DNA from: Rubrobacter calidifluminis
Lineage (GTDB): Bacteria; Actinomycetota; Rubrobacteria; Rubrobacterales; Rubrobacteraceae
Reading direction: 5' to 3'
Assembly (NCBI RefSeq): GCF_028617075.1
Contig: NZ_JAQKGV010000015.1
Span: forward strand, 31,382 to 95,381
DNA length: 64,000 bases
The translations under genes and the position numbers were made by a program. Positions 50,817 through 60,343 of the stretch are shown piece by piece (position 1 is the stretch's first letter; every line of letters starts with the position of its first letter). The notes beneath the pieces are model-generated. The model searched no databases. It had not been told where the DNA came from and was given only the letters and a program-made list of their open reading frames with translations.

Positions 50817-52046
50817 ATGAGAGACCGGACGGAGAACAAGGAGACGCAAGCGCGCTACCCGCTGATCGAGAACCGGCTCCAGTCGCGGATCATGACCTTC
50901 ATCCACGCCCAGGCGCGGCCGGTCTCGCGGAGCGAGCTTACCGAGGAGCTGAGGGCGAGCCGCAGCAAGATCTCGGGTGAGGTCAATCGGCTGATGGAGC
51001 TGGGGCTGCTCGCCGAGGAGGGCTTCGCCGAGTCGGAGGGTGGGCGGCCTTCTGCGCTGCTCAACATCCCCCGCTCGGCGGGTCTGGTCGCCGCTATAGA
51101 CCTGGGAGCTACATCCATAGATGTGGCCCTTACGACGCTCGGCAGCGAGATCGTCGCCCATAAAGCCGAGCCAGCGGATGTCAGGGAGGGTCCCCGGACC
51201 ATTCTCGGCCGGGCGAAGGCGATGCTCTCCGGGCTTCTTGAGGAGCAAGTGTCCGACGCCAGGGATGTTCTCGCCATAGGCATCGGTGTTCCGGGGCCTG
51301 TGGAGCAGGCGGCCGGGGTTTTGAGGAGCCCGCCGCTGATGCCCGGATGGGATAGATTTCCCATCCGCAGCGTGTTCGCCGGGGAGTATGCCGCCCCGGT
51401 CTTCGTAGACAACGACGTGAACGTCATGGCTCTCGGGGAGCACTGGGGCGGGGTCGGCAGGGGCGTGGACAACATGCTCTTCATCAAGGTAGGAACCGGG
51501 ATAGGCGGAGGGATCATCGCCGACGGGCACCTCTACCGCGGGACCCAGGGATGCGCGGGAGACATAGGGCATATATCGGTGGACCCCAACGGGCCAGTGT
51601 GCACCTGCGGCAACCTTGGGTGTCTCGAAGCCATGGCAGGCGCTCCGGCCATCGTACGCGAGGCGGAGCGAAAGGCCAGAGAAGGGCTCTCTCCCGTACT
51701 CGCAGAGATGCTCGCAGGGAAAGGCGAGCTTACCTCCGAGGACGTCAGCAGAGCGGCGAGCGTGGGCGACTACGAAGCCGTGATGATCATCCGGCAGGCC
51801 GGGAGGCTCATCGGGCGGGTGCTGGCCACCCTGGTAAGCGTGCTCAACCCGTCTTTGATCGTGGTAGGTGGGGGCGTCTCGCAGATAGGGCACTCGTTTT
51901 TGGCGGAGATCAGGAGCACCGTCTACCAGCGTTCGCTGCCGCTGGCGACTAGGAACCTGCCGATAGTGTTGAGCGAGATCGAAGGAGTATCGGGAGTAAT
52001 GGGTGCGAGCGTGATGGCGGTCGAAGGGGTGTTGCAAATACCCTAG
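50817..52046 (+). CDS. ROK-family transcriptional regulator
   Basis: NagC/XylR-type sugar-responsive regulator of 409 residues. The N-terminal winged helix covers about residues 15-80: SRSELTEELRASRSKISGEVNRLMELGLL and EGGRPSALLNI as wing. The ROK domain follows: AAIDLGATSIDVALT (ATP-type phosphate loop, with Ala-Thr instead of Gly-Thr), VFVDNDVNVMALGEHWGG (catalytic-type Asp), VGTGIGGGII, and the zinc signature GHISVDPNGPVCTCGNLGCLEAMA (His and three Cys; shown beyond need only to mark it). ATG 50817. It precedes a sugar ABC and dehydrogenase operon, so it likely represses those genes until the sugar binds. Sugar kinase activity is unlikely given the DNA-binding domain. Confidence 0.92.
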   Translation: MRDRTENKETQARYPLIENRLQSRIMTFIHAQARPVSRSELTEELRASRSKISGEVNRLMELGLLAEEGFAESEGGRPSALLNIPRSAGLVAAIDLGATSIDVALTTLGSEIVAHKAEPADVREGPRTILGRAKAMLSGLLEEQVSDARDVLAIGIGVPGPVEQAAGVLRSPPLMPGWDRFPIRSVFAGEYAAPVFVDNDVNVMALGEHWGGVGRGVDNMLFIKVGTGIGGGIIADGHLYRGTQGCAGDIGHISVDPNGPVCTCGNLGCLEAMAGAPAIVREAERKAREGLSPVLAEMLAGKGELTSEDVSRAASVGDYEAVMIIRQAGRLIGRVLATLVSVLNPSLIVVGGGVSQIGHSFLAEIRSTVYQRSLPLATRNLPIVLSEIEGVSGVMGASVMAVEGVLQIP

Positions 52047-52133
52047 CTCGTGAGTGCCTTCGCTTCTTCCAAGAGTAGAGGTCTCTGGATACACAAACTG
52101 AACTGAAGCAGGAGAAAAGAGAGGAGCCGATGA

Positions 52134-52952
52134 ATGAAGCTAGCCTACCAGACGATAACCTGGGGTGGGTTGGTCAGTGACCCCGCCGGGGTGACGAGCA
52201 TCAAAGATCTTTACTACCTGGCGAACGGATCTACGGAGGAGGCTCTTCGAGATATCGCCGGCGCAGGCTACGAAGGGTTTGAGCTGTTCGACGGCAATCT
52301 CATGCAATACGCCGGCCGGGAGCGCGAGTTGGTAACGGTGATGGAGAAGCTGAACCTGGAGATGGTCGCCGTTTACTCAGGCGCAAACTTCGTCTACGGG
52401 GAGATACTGGAAGAAGAGCTGAGCAAGATAAAGAAGGTCGCCCAACTTGGAGCCCATCTTGGTGCCACCCACCTTGTGGTTGGGGGTGGAGCTGTACGTA
52501 CCACCGGTGTTGCGGAAGAAGATTACCAAAGGCTTGCGGATGGGCTGGAGAAGGTTGTGGATCTCGCCGACCAGGCCGGTATGGTGGCGAGCTACCACCC
52601 CCATCTGGGCACCTGTGTAGAGTCACCCGAACAAATAGAAAAAGTCTTCCTACATACAGGAATCAACTTTTGCCCGGATACGGCACATCTAGAGGCAGGT
52701 GGAGGAGACCCGGCAGAGCTTATCAGCAAGTACGGAGATCGAATCCGTTACGTACACCTCAAAGATTACGAGGACGGCAACTTCCTGCCGCTAGGACGAG
52801 GCAAACAGGACTTCCCTCAGATACTGCGTGCCCTCGAAAAGATCGGCTATGACGGGTGGATTACGGTGGAGCTGGATTCTTATGCAGGGTCTCCCAAGGA
52901 GGCTGCACAGATCAGCAAGGCGTTTCTCAAAGAGAAGCTGTCTGTAGCGTAG
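52134..52952 (+). CDS. TIM-barrel sugar isomerase/epimerase-like protein (IolE family)
   Basis: Xylose-isomerase-like barrel protein of 272 residues. YQTITWGGLVSDP opens the barrel; AGYEGFELFDGNLMQYAGRERE, GATHLVVGGGAV, SYHPHLGTCVES, NFCPDTAHLEAGG, IRYVHLKDY and WITVELDSYAG mark successive strands and the metal site (Asp, His, Glu). Such enzymes isomerise, epimerise, dehydrate or beta-eliminate keto-sugars. ATG 52134 is used; an ATG 4 nt earlier is out of frame. It is the first structural gene after the ROK regulator, 87 nt away. With the second barrel at 58018 and two Gfo/Idh dehydrogenases it forms the enzyme set known from levoglucosan degradation. Confidence 0.85.
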   Translation: MKLAYQTITWGGLVSDPAGVTSIKDLYYLANGSTEEALRDIAGAGYEGFELFDGNLMQYAGRERELVTVMEKLNLEMVAVYSGANFVYGEILEEELSKIKKVAQLGAHLGATHLVVGGGAVRTTGVAEEDYQRLADGLEKVVDLADQAGMVASYHPHLGTCVESPEQIEKVFLHTGINFCPDTAHLEAGGGDPAELISKYGDRIRYVHLKDYEDGNFLPLGRGKQDFPQILRALEKIGYDGWITVELDSYAGSPKEAAQISKAFLKEKLSVA

Positions 52953-53024
52953 GCAGTAAATAGTTGGTCTGTATGGTGACAAGCTGAACCAGAATACCAG
53001 CCTGAGCAAACTTTAGGAGGAGTC

Positions 53025-54185
53025 GTGGAGCAACTCAACATTGGAATGATAGGTGGGGGATTTATGGGCAAGGCGCACTCGCTGGCTTACGCGGCGATGC
53101 CCATGTTTTTCTGGCCTGCCCCAGCTGTTCCAAACCGCAAGATGCTCGCGGAGATCGACGAAGACCTCGCCCGCGAGAGCGCCCTGCGTTTCGGGTTCGA
53201 AAAGTATACAGGCGACTGGCGGAAGCTTGTGGAGCATCCCGACATCCACGTCGTGGATATCGCAACACCGAATAATACGCACGCCGAGATCGCCATAGCC
53301 GCAGCCGAAGCTGGCAAGCACATCATCTGCGAGAAGCCGCTGGCCCTTGATGCCGAAGAAGCCGAGCGCATGCTAGAAGCGGTCGAGAGAGCTGGTGTGG
53401 TGCATATGGTGGCCTTCAACTATCGGCGCACCCCGGCGGTAGCTCTGGCGAAGAAGTTTATCGAAGAAGGTGCCATAGGCAACATACTCAACTTCCGCGG
53501 TACCTATCTACAAGATTGGTCCGCCGATCCCAACGGACCACTTTCCTGGCGTTTTCAGAAGGCCGTGGCCGGTTCCGGGGCGCTCGGTGATATAGGCACA
53601 CACGTACTGGACATAGCCCGTTATCTGGTTGGTGAGATCGTTGCTGTCAACTCCGTACTGCGCACTATCATCGGGAAGCGTCCTATCCAGCAGGGAGGAC
53701 AGGATAAGCTGGGCGCCTCGCAAAAGCTTGTTGATGCGCCGAAAGCAACCGTTGATGTGGACGATGAGGTGATCACCTCGCTACGCTTCTCCAATGGTGC
53801 GCTGGGCACTCTCGAGGCTACACGCAACGCTTACGGCCGCAACAATTTTCTGACCTTTGAGATCGATGGGGATCATGGCTCCCTCTACTTCAACTACGAA
53901 CGGAGAGACGAGTTGCAGGTGTTCTTTGCTGATGACCCCGCAGACCGGAGAGGGTTCCGCACCATCTATACGGGGCCGGCTCACCCATATGGTGAAAACC
54001 TCTGGCCCATCCCCGCCATCGGTATCGGCTACGGCGAGACCAAAATCATCGAATGCTACGAGTTTGTCAAGGCGGTTATCGAGGGCACCACGGTCTCGCC
54101 TAGCTTCCATGACGGCCACCGCATAGCGCAGATCTGCGATGCGATCGTGGAATCCTCGGAGAAACAGACTTGGGTCGACCTGTAA
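53025..54185 (+). CDS. Gfo/Idh/MocA oxidoreductase, levoglucosan-dehydrogenase-like
   Basis: NAD(P)-dependent sugar dehydrogenase of 386 residues. NIGMIGGGFMGKAHSLAYA is the Rossmann loop; VDIATPNNTHAEIAIAAAEAGKHIICEKPLA is the family centre with catalytic Lys of EKP; GSGALGDIGTHVLDIARYLVG holds the Asp and His of the active site. (Key residues: Lys in EKP, Asp and His in GDIGTHVLD.) Segments LAYAAMPMFFW, YLQDWSADP and AIGIGYGETKIIE look, from memory, very like the structurally known levoglucosan dehydrogenase of Pseudarthrobacter. GTG 53025 follows TAGGAGGAG. It would oxidise C3 of the sugar to the 3-keto form. Confidence 0.88.
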   Translation: MEQLNIGMIGGGFMGKAHSLAYAAMPMFFWPAPAVPNRKMLAEIDEDLARESALRFGFEKYTGDWRKLVEHPDIHVVDIATPNNTHAEIAIAAAEAGKHIICEKPLALDAEEAERMLEAVERAGVVHMVAFNYRRTPAVALAKKFIEEGAIGNILNFRGTYLQDWSADPNGPLSWRFQKAVAGSGALGDIGTHVLDIARYLVGEIVAVNSVLRTIIGKRPIQQGGQDKLGASQKLVDAPKATVDVDDEVITSLRFSNGALGTLEATRNAYGRNNFLTFEIDGDHGSLYFNYERRDELQVFFADDPADRRGFRTIYTGPAHPYGENLWPIPAIGIGYGETKIIECYEFVKAVIEGTTVSPSFHDGHRIAQICDAIVESSEKQTWVDL

Positions 54186-54238
54186 AGCCGCAAGTCAAGA
54201 GAATTTAGATACTGGGATCATCCGGGAAAGGAGTAAGG

Positions 54239-55420
54239 ATGGAAAGGGTGCGTCCAAAGATCAGCCGGAGAGACTTCTTGGCTGGGGCCGGCGCTGGATT
54301 TCTGGTGCTGAGCGTTGGAGCCTGCAGCGGGTCGGGCTCTTCGTCTTCTGGTTCGAAGAGCGGTGGTGAATCAAGGGCCGCTTTGCAGGCGGAGCTCAAG
54401 AAGATTGAGGGTAAGGTGCTCAGCACAGGGCCTCACGGTGAAAAGGCTACACCGGCGAGCGAGATAAAGCTGAGCGATCAGGAGATGAAGCAGATCAAGG
54501 CCAAGAAAGCCACGGCTGCAATCTCTCTCCATTACGGTGGTAATGACTGGTCCACGGGCCAGGTAAACGGCCTGAAGAGCCAGTTCAAAAAGATGGGCAT
54601 CCCAGTCGTTGCCGTTACCGACGCGAACTTCGACCCTTCCAAGCAGGTCTCAGACATAAGAACCATCTTGGCTAAGAAACCGGATATTCTTGTCTCGATC
54701 CCGACCGATCCGGACGCCACCGCGAGCGCTTACAGACAGGCGGTCAAGCAGGGCGTGACGATCGTCTTTATGGATAACGTGCCTAAAGGATTCAAGCCGG
54801 GCAGAGACTACGTCAGCGATGTGTCAGCCGATAACTATGGTAACGGTGCCGTTGCAGCCCATCTGATGGCGTTCTACCTGGGTGGCGAAGGCAAAATTGG
54901 CGCCGTTTACTACGCTGTGGACTTTTTCGTCACCAACGAGCGCTACGATGGTTTCAAGAAAACGATCGAAGAGAAGTATCCGAAGATCAAGATCGTTGCT
55001 CAGCAGGGATTCAGCGGATCTGACATCTCAGGCTCTGCCGAGCAGGTCGCCTCAGCCATGCTGACCAAGTATGCGGACCTCAACGGGATGTGGGCGGTAT
55101 GGGATGTTCCAGCTGAAGGAGTAATGGCTGCTGCCCGAAATGCAGCGCGTAACAACTTGGTCGTGACTACCTGTGATCTCGGGCTGCCGGTAGGAATAGA
55201 CATGGCTTCGGGGGGGATAGTCAAGGGGTTGGGAGCCCAGCGGCCCTTCGATCAGGGCGTTACGGAGGCCAAGCTGGCCGGTTATGGCCTACTGAACAAG
55301 AAAGCTCCGCCTTACGTAGCGCTTCCGGCACTCCCGGTAACGAAAGACAACGTTTTGAAAGCATGGAAGATCGCGTACCACCAGCCACCGCCGCAGAAGC
55401 TCAAAGAAGCAGCTCAATAA
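54239..55420 (+). CDS. Tat-exported sugar-binding lipoprotein of ABC transporter
   Basis: Periplasmic-type binding protein (PBP family I, ribose-binding-like) of 393 residues. The N-terminus has a twin-arginine motif SRRDFLAGAGAGF and a lipobox SVGAC, so it is exported folded and anchored to the membrane. After a Ser/Gly linker come ISLHYGGNDWSTGQVNGLKSQF, VVAVTDANFDPSKQVSDI, TIVFMDNVP, YGNGAVAAHLMAFYLGG and NGMWAVWDVPAEGVMAAAR, the usual two-lobe pattern. ATG 54239 has AAAGGAGTAAG. It feeds the ATPase and permease encoded next. Confidence 0.92.
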   Translation: MERVRPKISRRDFLAGAGAGFLVLSVGACSGSGSSSSGSKSGGESRAALQAELKKIEGKVLSTGPHGEKATPASEIKLSDQEMKQIKAKKATAAISLHYGGNDWSTGQVNGLKSQFKKMGIPVVAVTDANFDPSKQVSDIRTILAKKPDILVSIPTDPDATASAYRQAVKQGVTIVFMDNVPKGFKPGRDYVSDVSADNYGNGAVAAHLMAFYLGGEGKIGAVYYAVDFFVTNERYDGFKKTIEEKYPKIKIVAQQGFSGSDISGSAEQVASAMLTKYADLNGMWAVWDVPAEGVMAAARNAARNNLVVTTCDLGLPVGIDMASGGIVKGLGAQRPFDQGVTEAKLAGYGLLNKKAPPYVALPALPVTKDNVLKAWKIAYHQPPPQKLKEAAQ

Positions 55421-55462
55421 AACATGAGCTTGACAGGCGTTTGTCCTTCGAAAGGTTGAAAA

Positions 55463-56980
55463 ATGGCGGCTGAGAGCTCATCCAGGAAGACAGCAGTAGA
55501 GCTGAAGGGAATAACCAAGTCCTTTGCAGGCAATGCGGTCCTGCACGGCGTGGACTTCCAATTGCTCGAAGGGGAGGTTCATGCGCTGGTAGGTGGGAAT
55601 GGGGCTGGCAAGTCGACCCTGATGAAGATCCTCCAGGGCGTCTACGTGCCTGATTCGGGAGAGATAAGGATCGGCGGGACACCGGTTCAGATCCGCTCGA
55701 CCCAGGATGCCAAAGATCATGGGATAGCGATGATCTTCCAGGAGTTCAGCCTCATTCCCACCCTGAGCGTGGCTCAGAACGTATTCTTGAATAGCGAGCC
55801 GCGCACCAAGACCGGTTTTCTCGATGACCGCGAGTGCGAGCGGAGGGCCCGGGCGCTGTTCGCCGAGCTGGATGAGATGATCAACCCGAAGGCGGTGGTC
55901 GCCAGCCTGAGCACCGGGTACTGGCAACTCACCGAGATCGCGAAGGCTCTGGCGCAGGACGCACGTATTCTAATCATGGACGAGCCCACCGCCTCGCTTG
56001 CCAGGACCGAAACAGAGGCTCTCTTCAAGCTGATCAAGAAGCTGAAGCAACGGGACATCTCCATCATCTACATCTCCCACCGGATGGAGGAGATCTTCCG
56101 GATCGCCGATCGGGTTACGGTCCTGCGTAACGGCAGACGTGTGATCACCGCGGAGGTAGCGGATCTCACCTCCGAGGCGGTGATCGAACACATAGTCGGG
56201 CGAAAACTGGAAGCTGCCTTCGAGTGGAAGGAGCGGCAGGTAGAGAGGGACGGAAGCCCACTGCTTGAGGTAGAGGGGCTGTCTGCCTCAGGGCGCTTTC
56301 AGGATGTCACCTTCAGCCTGTACCCGGGCGAGATACTCGGCATAGCGGGACTGATGGGCAGCGGACGAACGGAGATAGCTCGTGCTCTCTTCGGGATAGA
56401 TCGTATTGAGGCTGGCGAGATACGTATCCGGGGACGCCGTGTATCCATCCACGATACCCAAAGTGCAATGGAGGCGGGGATAGCTTTGATCCCTGAAGAT
56501 CGGCGGCTTCAGGGACTCGTTCTAGACCATTCCCTGAAGGATAACCTGTTGCTTCCCCTGCTAAGCAAGCTCGGTCGCGGGGGCATGGTCAACGACAGGC
56601 GCGGCGAGCAAGTAGCGAGGTCCTTCGTCGAGAGGTTGCAGATCAAGCTCAACTCAATATTCGATCCCGTCCGTCTGCTGTCCGGAGGCACCCAGCAAAA
56701 AGTGGTTATCGCCAAGTGGCTAGCTGCTGAACCGGAAATCCTCATCATGGACGAGCCCACTGCCGGTGTTGATATAGGCACTAAAACGGAGATTCTGGAG
56801 ATCATCCGCCAGCTGGCCGAAGAAGGCAAGGGAATCATCATGATCTCCTCTGAGCTTACCGAGCTTCTGGCCGTAAGCGACCGGATCCTGGTTCTTCAGG
56901 ATGGGACTGTGAGACAAACGTTGGAAAGGAAAGACGTAGAGTCAGAGGAGATGTTGCATCATGCTGTCCAGGGTATCTAG
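55463..56980 (+). CDS. Sugar ABC transporter ATP-binding protein (RbsA type)
   Basis: Double-ATPase protein of 505 residues. Domain 1 (about 10-245) has GGNGAGKST, IFQEFSLIP (Q-loop), LSTGYWQLTEIAKAL (signature) and ILIMDEPTASL. Domain 2 (about 255-500) has a degenerate Walker A, GLMGSGRTEIAR, but a good signature LSGGTQQKVVIAKWL and EILIMDEPTAGVD. This asymmetry is normal in the RbsA/MglA family. It energises import of a monosaccharide or anhydrosugar with the flanking binding protein and permease. ATG 55463; the permease start lies 20 nt inside its 3' end. Confidence 0.95.
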   Translation: MAAESSSRKTAVELKGITKSFAGNAVLHGVDFQLLEGEVHALVGGNGAGKSTLMKILQGVYVPDSGEIRIGGTPVQIRSTQDAKDHGIAMIFQEFSLIPTLSVAQNVFLNSEPRTKTGFLDDRECERRARALFAELDEMINPKAVVASLSTGYWQLTEIAKALAQDARILIMDEPTASLARTETEALFKLIKKLKQRDISIIYISHRMEEIFRIADRVTVLRNGRRVITAEVADLTSEAVIEHIVGRKLEAAFEWKERQVERDGSPLLEVEGLSASGRFQDVTFSLYPGEILGIAGLMGSGRTEIARALFGIDRIEAGEIRIRGRRVSIHDTQSAMEAGIALIPEDRRLQGLVLDHSLKDNLLLPLLSKLGRGGMVNDRRGEQVARSFVERLQIKLNSIFDPVRLLSGGTQQKVVIAKWLAAEPEILIMDEPTAGVDIGTKTEILEIIRQLAEEGKGIIMISSELTELLAVSDRILVLQDGTVRQTLERKDVESEEMLHHAVQGI

Positions 56981-57944
56981 CCAGAAGGTAGCACAGCGAA
57001 TCTTCGAGCGGGCTGCAGGGTTCGATTGGCGCCGTTACACGATCTTCCTCGCCTTTGTGGCGATCTTCGTTTTCTTCGCCATCACGCTCAGCGGCTCAGG
57101 TTTCTTGAGTGTCAACAACCTGCTGAACATCGTACGCCAGACGGCGATCATCGGCGTGATGGCAGTGGCGATGACGTTCGTGATCTCCGCAGCCGAGATA
57201 GACCTCTCTGTTGGTTCCGTGGCCGGGCTTGCATCGGTTGTCAGCGCCATGACCGTCTCCGACTACGGGATCTTCGCCAGCATCGTTTGCGGTTTACTCA
57301 CCGGCGTGGTCGCGGGCGGCATAAATGGGCTGCTGGTGGCCACTATTGGGATTCCCTCCTTCTTGGTCACCCTTGCCATGCTCGGGATCGCGCAGGGCTC
57401 AGCGATGTGGGCAACCAACGCTGCTCCGATTCCCGTTGTTGATCAAACGTTCAACAACATCTTCGGCTCCGGGCAGATCGGTCCCGTCCCCGTGCTCTTT
57501 ATCTGGCTAGCTGTCATACTGGTGGCAGGACACCTCGTTTTGCGCAAGGCCGCTTACGGGCGTCAGGTATTGGCTACAGGAGGTAACGAAGAAGCTGCCC
57601 GCTTCAGCGGGATCAAGACCCGCCGGATCAAGTTCTATGTGCTGCTGGCCTCCGGGATCGTCGCGGCTTTAGCCGGAATGCTTTACGCCGGGTACCTTCA
57701 ATCGGGAAGGTACCAGTACGGTCAGGGGGACGAGCTGTCGGTAATAGCGGCTGTCATCCTGGGCGGCACGAGCCTGTTCGGAGGATACGGCACTGTTATA
57801 GGGTCGGTGCTGGGTGCGCTGTTGGTTGGTCTCATCAACAACGGTCTCACAATAATGGGACTCGAGTACAGCCAACAGCAGGTCATACAAGGTGTAATTA
57901 TTATCCTGGCCGTCGCTCTCGCCCGCAAAGGTCCGAAGGGTTGA
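56961..57944 (+). CDS. Sugar ABC transporter permease (RbsC type)
   Basis: Integral membrane subunit of 327 residues with eight to ten predicted helices. GFLSVNNLLNIVRQTAIIGVMAVAMTFVI, ISAAEIDLSVGSVAGLASV and LLVATIGIPSFLVTLAML are the family's core; the coupling region reads YGRQVLATGGNEEAARFSGI, and ILGGTSLFGGYGTVIGSVLGALLVGLINNGL ends the protein. (Short keys: EIDLSVGS, GGNEEAARFSGI.) ATG 56961 overlaps the ATPase gene by 20 nt, implying tight coupling. A single permease gene means a homodimer in the membrane. Confidence 0.94.
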   Translation: MLSRVSSQKVAQRIFERAAGFDWRRYTIFLAFVAIFVFFAITLSGSGFLSVNNLLNIVRQTAIIGVMAVAMTFVISAAEIDLSVGSVAGLASVVSAMTVSDYGIFASIVCGLLTGVVAGGINGLLVATIGIPSFLVTLAMLGIAQGSAMWATNAAPIPVVDQTFNNIFGSGQIGPVPVLFIWLAVILVAGHLVLRKAAYGRQVLATGGNEEAARFSGIKTRRIKFYVLLASGIVAALAGMLYAGYLQSGRYQYGQGDELSVIAAVILGGTSLFGGYGTVIGSVLGALLVGLINNGLTIMGLEYSQQQVIQGVIIILAVALARKGPKG

Positions 57945-58017
57945 GCTATGTCTAGAGGGTCAGAAGTGAGCAGACTATCAAGACCCAAGCAGCGATGATA
58001 GTTGATCAGGAGGAGAA

Positions 58018-59019
58018 TTGCCTAGACCGGTGACTCTTTTTACTGGCCAGTGGGCGGATATGCCGCTGGAGAAGCTTGCTCCGCTTGCCAGAGAGATGGG
58101 CTATGATGGCCTGGAGCTGGCCTGCGGAGGGGACCACTTCGAGGTGGACCGCGCTCTCTCCGAGGAAGGCTACATTGAAAGACAACGCAAGCTACTCTCT
58201 GATAATGGGCTTGAGTGCCGTGCGATCAGTAACCACCTCGTCGGCCAGGCGGTCTGCGACCCGATAGACGAGAGACACAGGGCCATCTTGCCCGCCCACG
58301 TGTGGGGAGATGGTGACCCCGAAGGGGTGCGGCAGCGCGCCGCCGAGGAGATGAAAGCAACGGCGAGGGCTGCTAAGAAGTTCGGGGTAGATGTCGTTAC
58401 CGGGTTTACTGGCAGCCCCGTCTGGCACAAGCTCTACTTCTTCCCGCCTACTTCGCAGGAGAAGATCGAGGCTGGCTACGAAGAGTTTGCCCGGCGGTGG
58501 AATCCTATCCTCGATGTGTTCGACGAGGAGGGCGTGAGGTTCGCCTTCGAGGTGCACCCCACGGAGATCGCCTACGATATCTATACGGCGGCACGGGCGA
58601 TGGAGATTATCGGGCACCGGGAGGCGTTCGGATTCAACTTTGACCCGAGCCACCTCTACTGGCAGTTCGTGGACCCGGTGAAGTTCATAGAGCGCTTCCC
58701 GGAGCGCATCTACCACGTCCACATGAAAGACGCAGTGCGTACTCTCGACGGCAGGAGTGGCATCCTCTCCTCGCACCTGTCTTTTGGCGATCACCGTCGC
58801 GGGTGGGACTTCCGCTCAGTCGGTCGCGGAGGGGTGAACTTTGAGGAGATCGTAAGGGCCCTGAATCGCATTGGTTACGAAGGCCCGCTCTCGGTGGAGT
58901 GGGAGGACTCCGGGATGGACCGGGTGCACGGGGCGAGGGAGTCCTGTGAATACGTGAGGAGGCTGGACTTCGAGCCCGCGGAGAGGGCTTTCGATGCGGC
59001 TTTCGGGGAGGAGGGGTAG
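58018..59019 (+). CDS. TIM-barrel sugar isomerase/epimerase-like protein, second copy
   Basis: Barrel protein of 333 residues, longer than the copy at 52134 and not closely similar to it. [38 protein letters not shown] opens the fold, and the metal site can be followed through [13 protein letters not shown] (Glu), [10 protein letters not shown] (Asp), [10 protein letters not shown] (His) and [11 protein letters not shown] (Glu). (Keys: EVHPTE, NFDPSH, HVHMKD, VEWED.) This complete E-D-H-E set suggests a divalent-metal isomerase or eliminase. TTG 58018 follows AGGAGGAGA. Its TAG overlaps the next GTG by 1 nt. In the proposed pathway it would be the second of the eliminase and hydratase pair. 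Confidence 0.86.
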   Translation: MPRPVTLFTGQWADMPLEKLAPLAREMGYDGLELACGGDHFEVDRALSEEGYIERQRKLLSDNGLECRAISNHLVGQAVCDPIDERHRAILPAHVWGDGDPEGVRQRAAEEMKATARAAKKFGVDVVTGFTGSPVWHKLYFFPPTSQEKIEAGYEEFARRWNPILDVFDEEGVRFAFEVHPTEIAYDIYTAARAMEIIGHREAFGFNFDPSHLYWQFVDPVKFIERFPERIYHVHMKDAVRTLDGRSGILSSHLSFGDHRRGWDFRSVGRGGVNFEEIVRALNRIGYEGPLSVEWEDSGMDRVHGARESCEYVRRLDFEPAERAFDAAFGEEG

Positions 59020-60164
59020 TGAGGAAACTGAAGATGGGCATGGTAGGCGGGGGGGCGGGATCGCTCATCGGGGCGGTGCACCGCAGCGCCGCTTTGATGG
59101 ACGGGCAGATCGAACTGGTCGCTGGCGCTCTCTCCTCGACCAAAGAGAAGGCTTTCGCCTCCGGCCAGGAGATCGGACTTCCCGAAGAGCGCATTTACGC
59201 CACTTGGCAGGAGATGCTGGAAGGGGAGCTCTCACTGCCGGAGAAAGAACGCGTAGACTTCATCAGCGTCGTGACCCCCAACAACCTTCACTTTCCGGTG
59301 GCCAAGGCTTTCGTCGAGGCTGGTTTCAACGTGGTCGTGGACAAACCGATGGTCCACACCTCTGAGCAGGCGCAGAAGCTCGTCGAGGCCGTCGAGGAAC
59401 GGGAGATTGTCTTCTGCGTCACTTACAACTACACCGGCTATCCGATGGTGAAGCAGGCCCGGTACATGGTCAGGCGCGGAGACCTCGGAGAGGTCCGTAA
59501 GGTTATCGTCGAGTACAGCCAGGGCTGGCTAGCCGGCGACGTGGAAGAGAACAACAAGCAAGCGCGGTGGCGTACCGACCCCGAAATTGCCGGCATTGCG
59601 GGAGCCATGGGGGATATCGGTTCTCACGCCGAGAATCTTGTCTCGACCATCACCGGACTCGAAGTCTCGGAGATCTGTGCGGACCTCACGACCTTTGTAG
59701 AGGGTAGGCGCCTGGATGATGATGCCAACCTGCTCATTCGCTACAAAGGAGGTGCCAGAGGCGTACTTATAGCCTCGCAGGTCGCTGCCGGCGAGGAGAA
59801 CGCTTTGAGTATCAAGGTCTACGGAACCGAAGGTGGACTACGGTGGAACCAAGAGGAGCCCAACTGCCTCATCTTTAAACCCTCTGGGGCACCGACTCAA
59901 GTGCTGAAGAGGGGCAACGATTATCTTTGCAAAGCCGCCAAAGGAGTCACCAGACTGCCCCCCGGCCATCCAGAAGCCTTCATTGAGGCGTTCGCCAACG
60001 TCTACTCCGGTGTTGCCGAAGCGATACGCGCCAGGCGAGAAGGTCGTACGCTTGAAGGAGATGCTGAATTCCCGACAGTCTACGACGGAGCCAGAGGGGT
60101 GCGCTTCATCGAGAAGGCGGTAGAGAGCGGCATGAGCGAGAAGAAATGGGTGGGCTTCAGCTAG
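59019..60164 (+). CDS. Gfo/Idh/MocA oxidoreductase, second copy
   Basis: NAD(P)-dependent oxidoreductase of 381 residues, only distantly like the one at 53025. [20 protein letters not shown] is the Rossmann loop; [17 protein letters not shown] and [14 protein letters not shown] are the family centre, with DKP replacing [22 protein letters not shown] carries the catalytic Asp and His. GTG 59019 overlaps the preceding stop (TAGTG). It closes the sugar operon. In levoglucosan degradation a second Gfo/Idh enzyme reduces 3-keto-glucose to glucose, a role that would suit this gene. No clear terminator was found in the 179 nt after it. Confidence 0.88.
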   Translation: MRKLKMGMVGGGAGSLIGAVHRSAALMDGQIELVAGALSSTKEKAFASGQEIGLPEERIYATWQEMLEGELSLPEKERVDFISVVTPNNLHFPVAKAFVEAGFNVVVDKPMVHTSEQAQKLVEAVEEREIVFCVTYNYTGYPMVKQARYMVRRGDLGEVRKVIVEYSQGWLAGDVEENNKQARWRTDPEIAGIAGAMGDIGSHAENLVSTITGLEVSEICADLTTFVEGRRLDDDANLLIRYKGGARGVLIASQVAAGEENALSIKVYGTEGGLRWNQEEPNCLIFKPSGAPTQVLKRGNDYLCKAAKGVTRLPPGHPEAFIEAFANVYSGVAEAIRARREGRTLEGDAEFPTVYDGARGVRFIEKAVESGMSEKKWVGFS

Positions 60165-60343
60165 GGATCTCCTGTCCGTTAGTTAGGGTTCTTGGGGTTC
60201 GGCTCAACCCGGCCCAGCGTTCCAGAAATCGGTAACCGGTCTAGAGACCTTCCCAGCGGGCCGGCGTAACCATGCAGCGGGGGTATGTATGGCCCTGCGT
60301 TCAGCGTATATGATGTGCGGCTGCGGGCGAAGCGGAGGTTGAG

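Noticed and set aside
52491..52500. TGTACGTACC, resembling the GntR palindrome
   Set aside because: It lies inside the coding region of the TIM-barrel gene with no promoter elements around it and matches only one half well.
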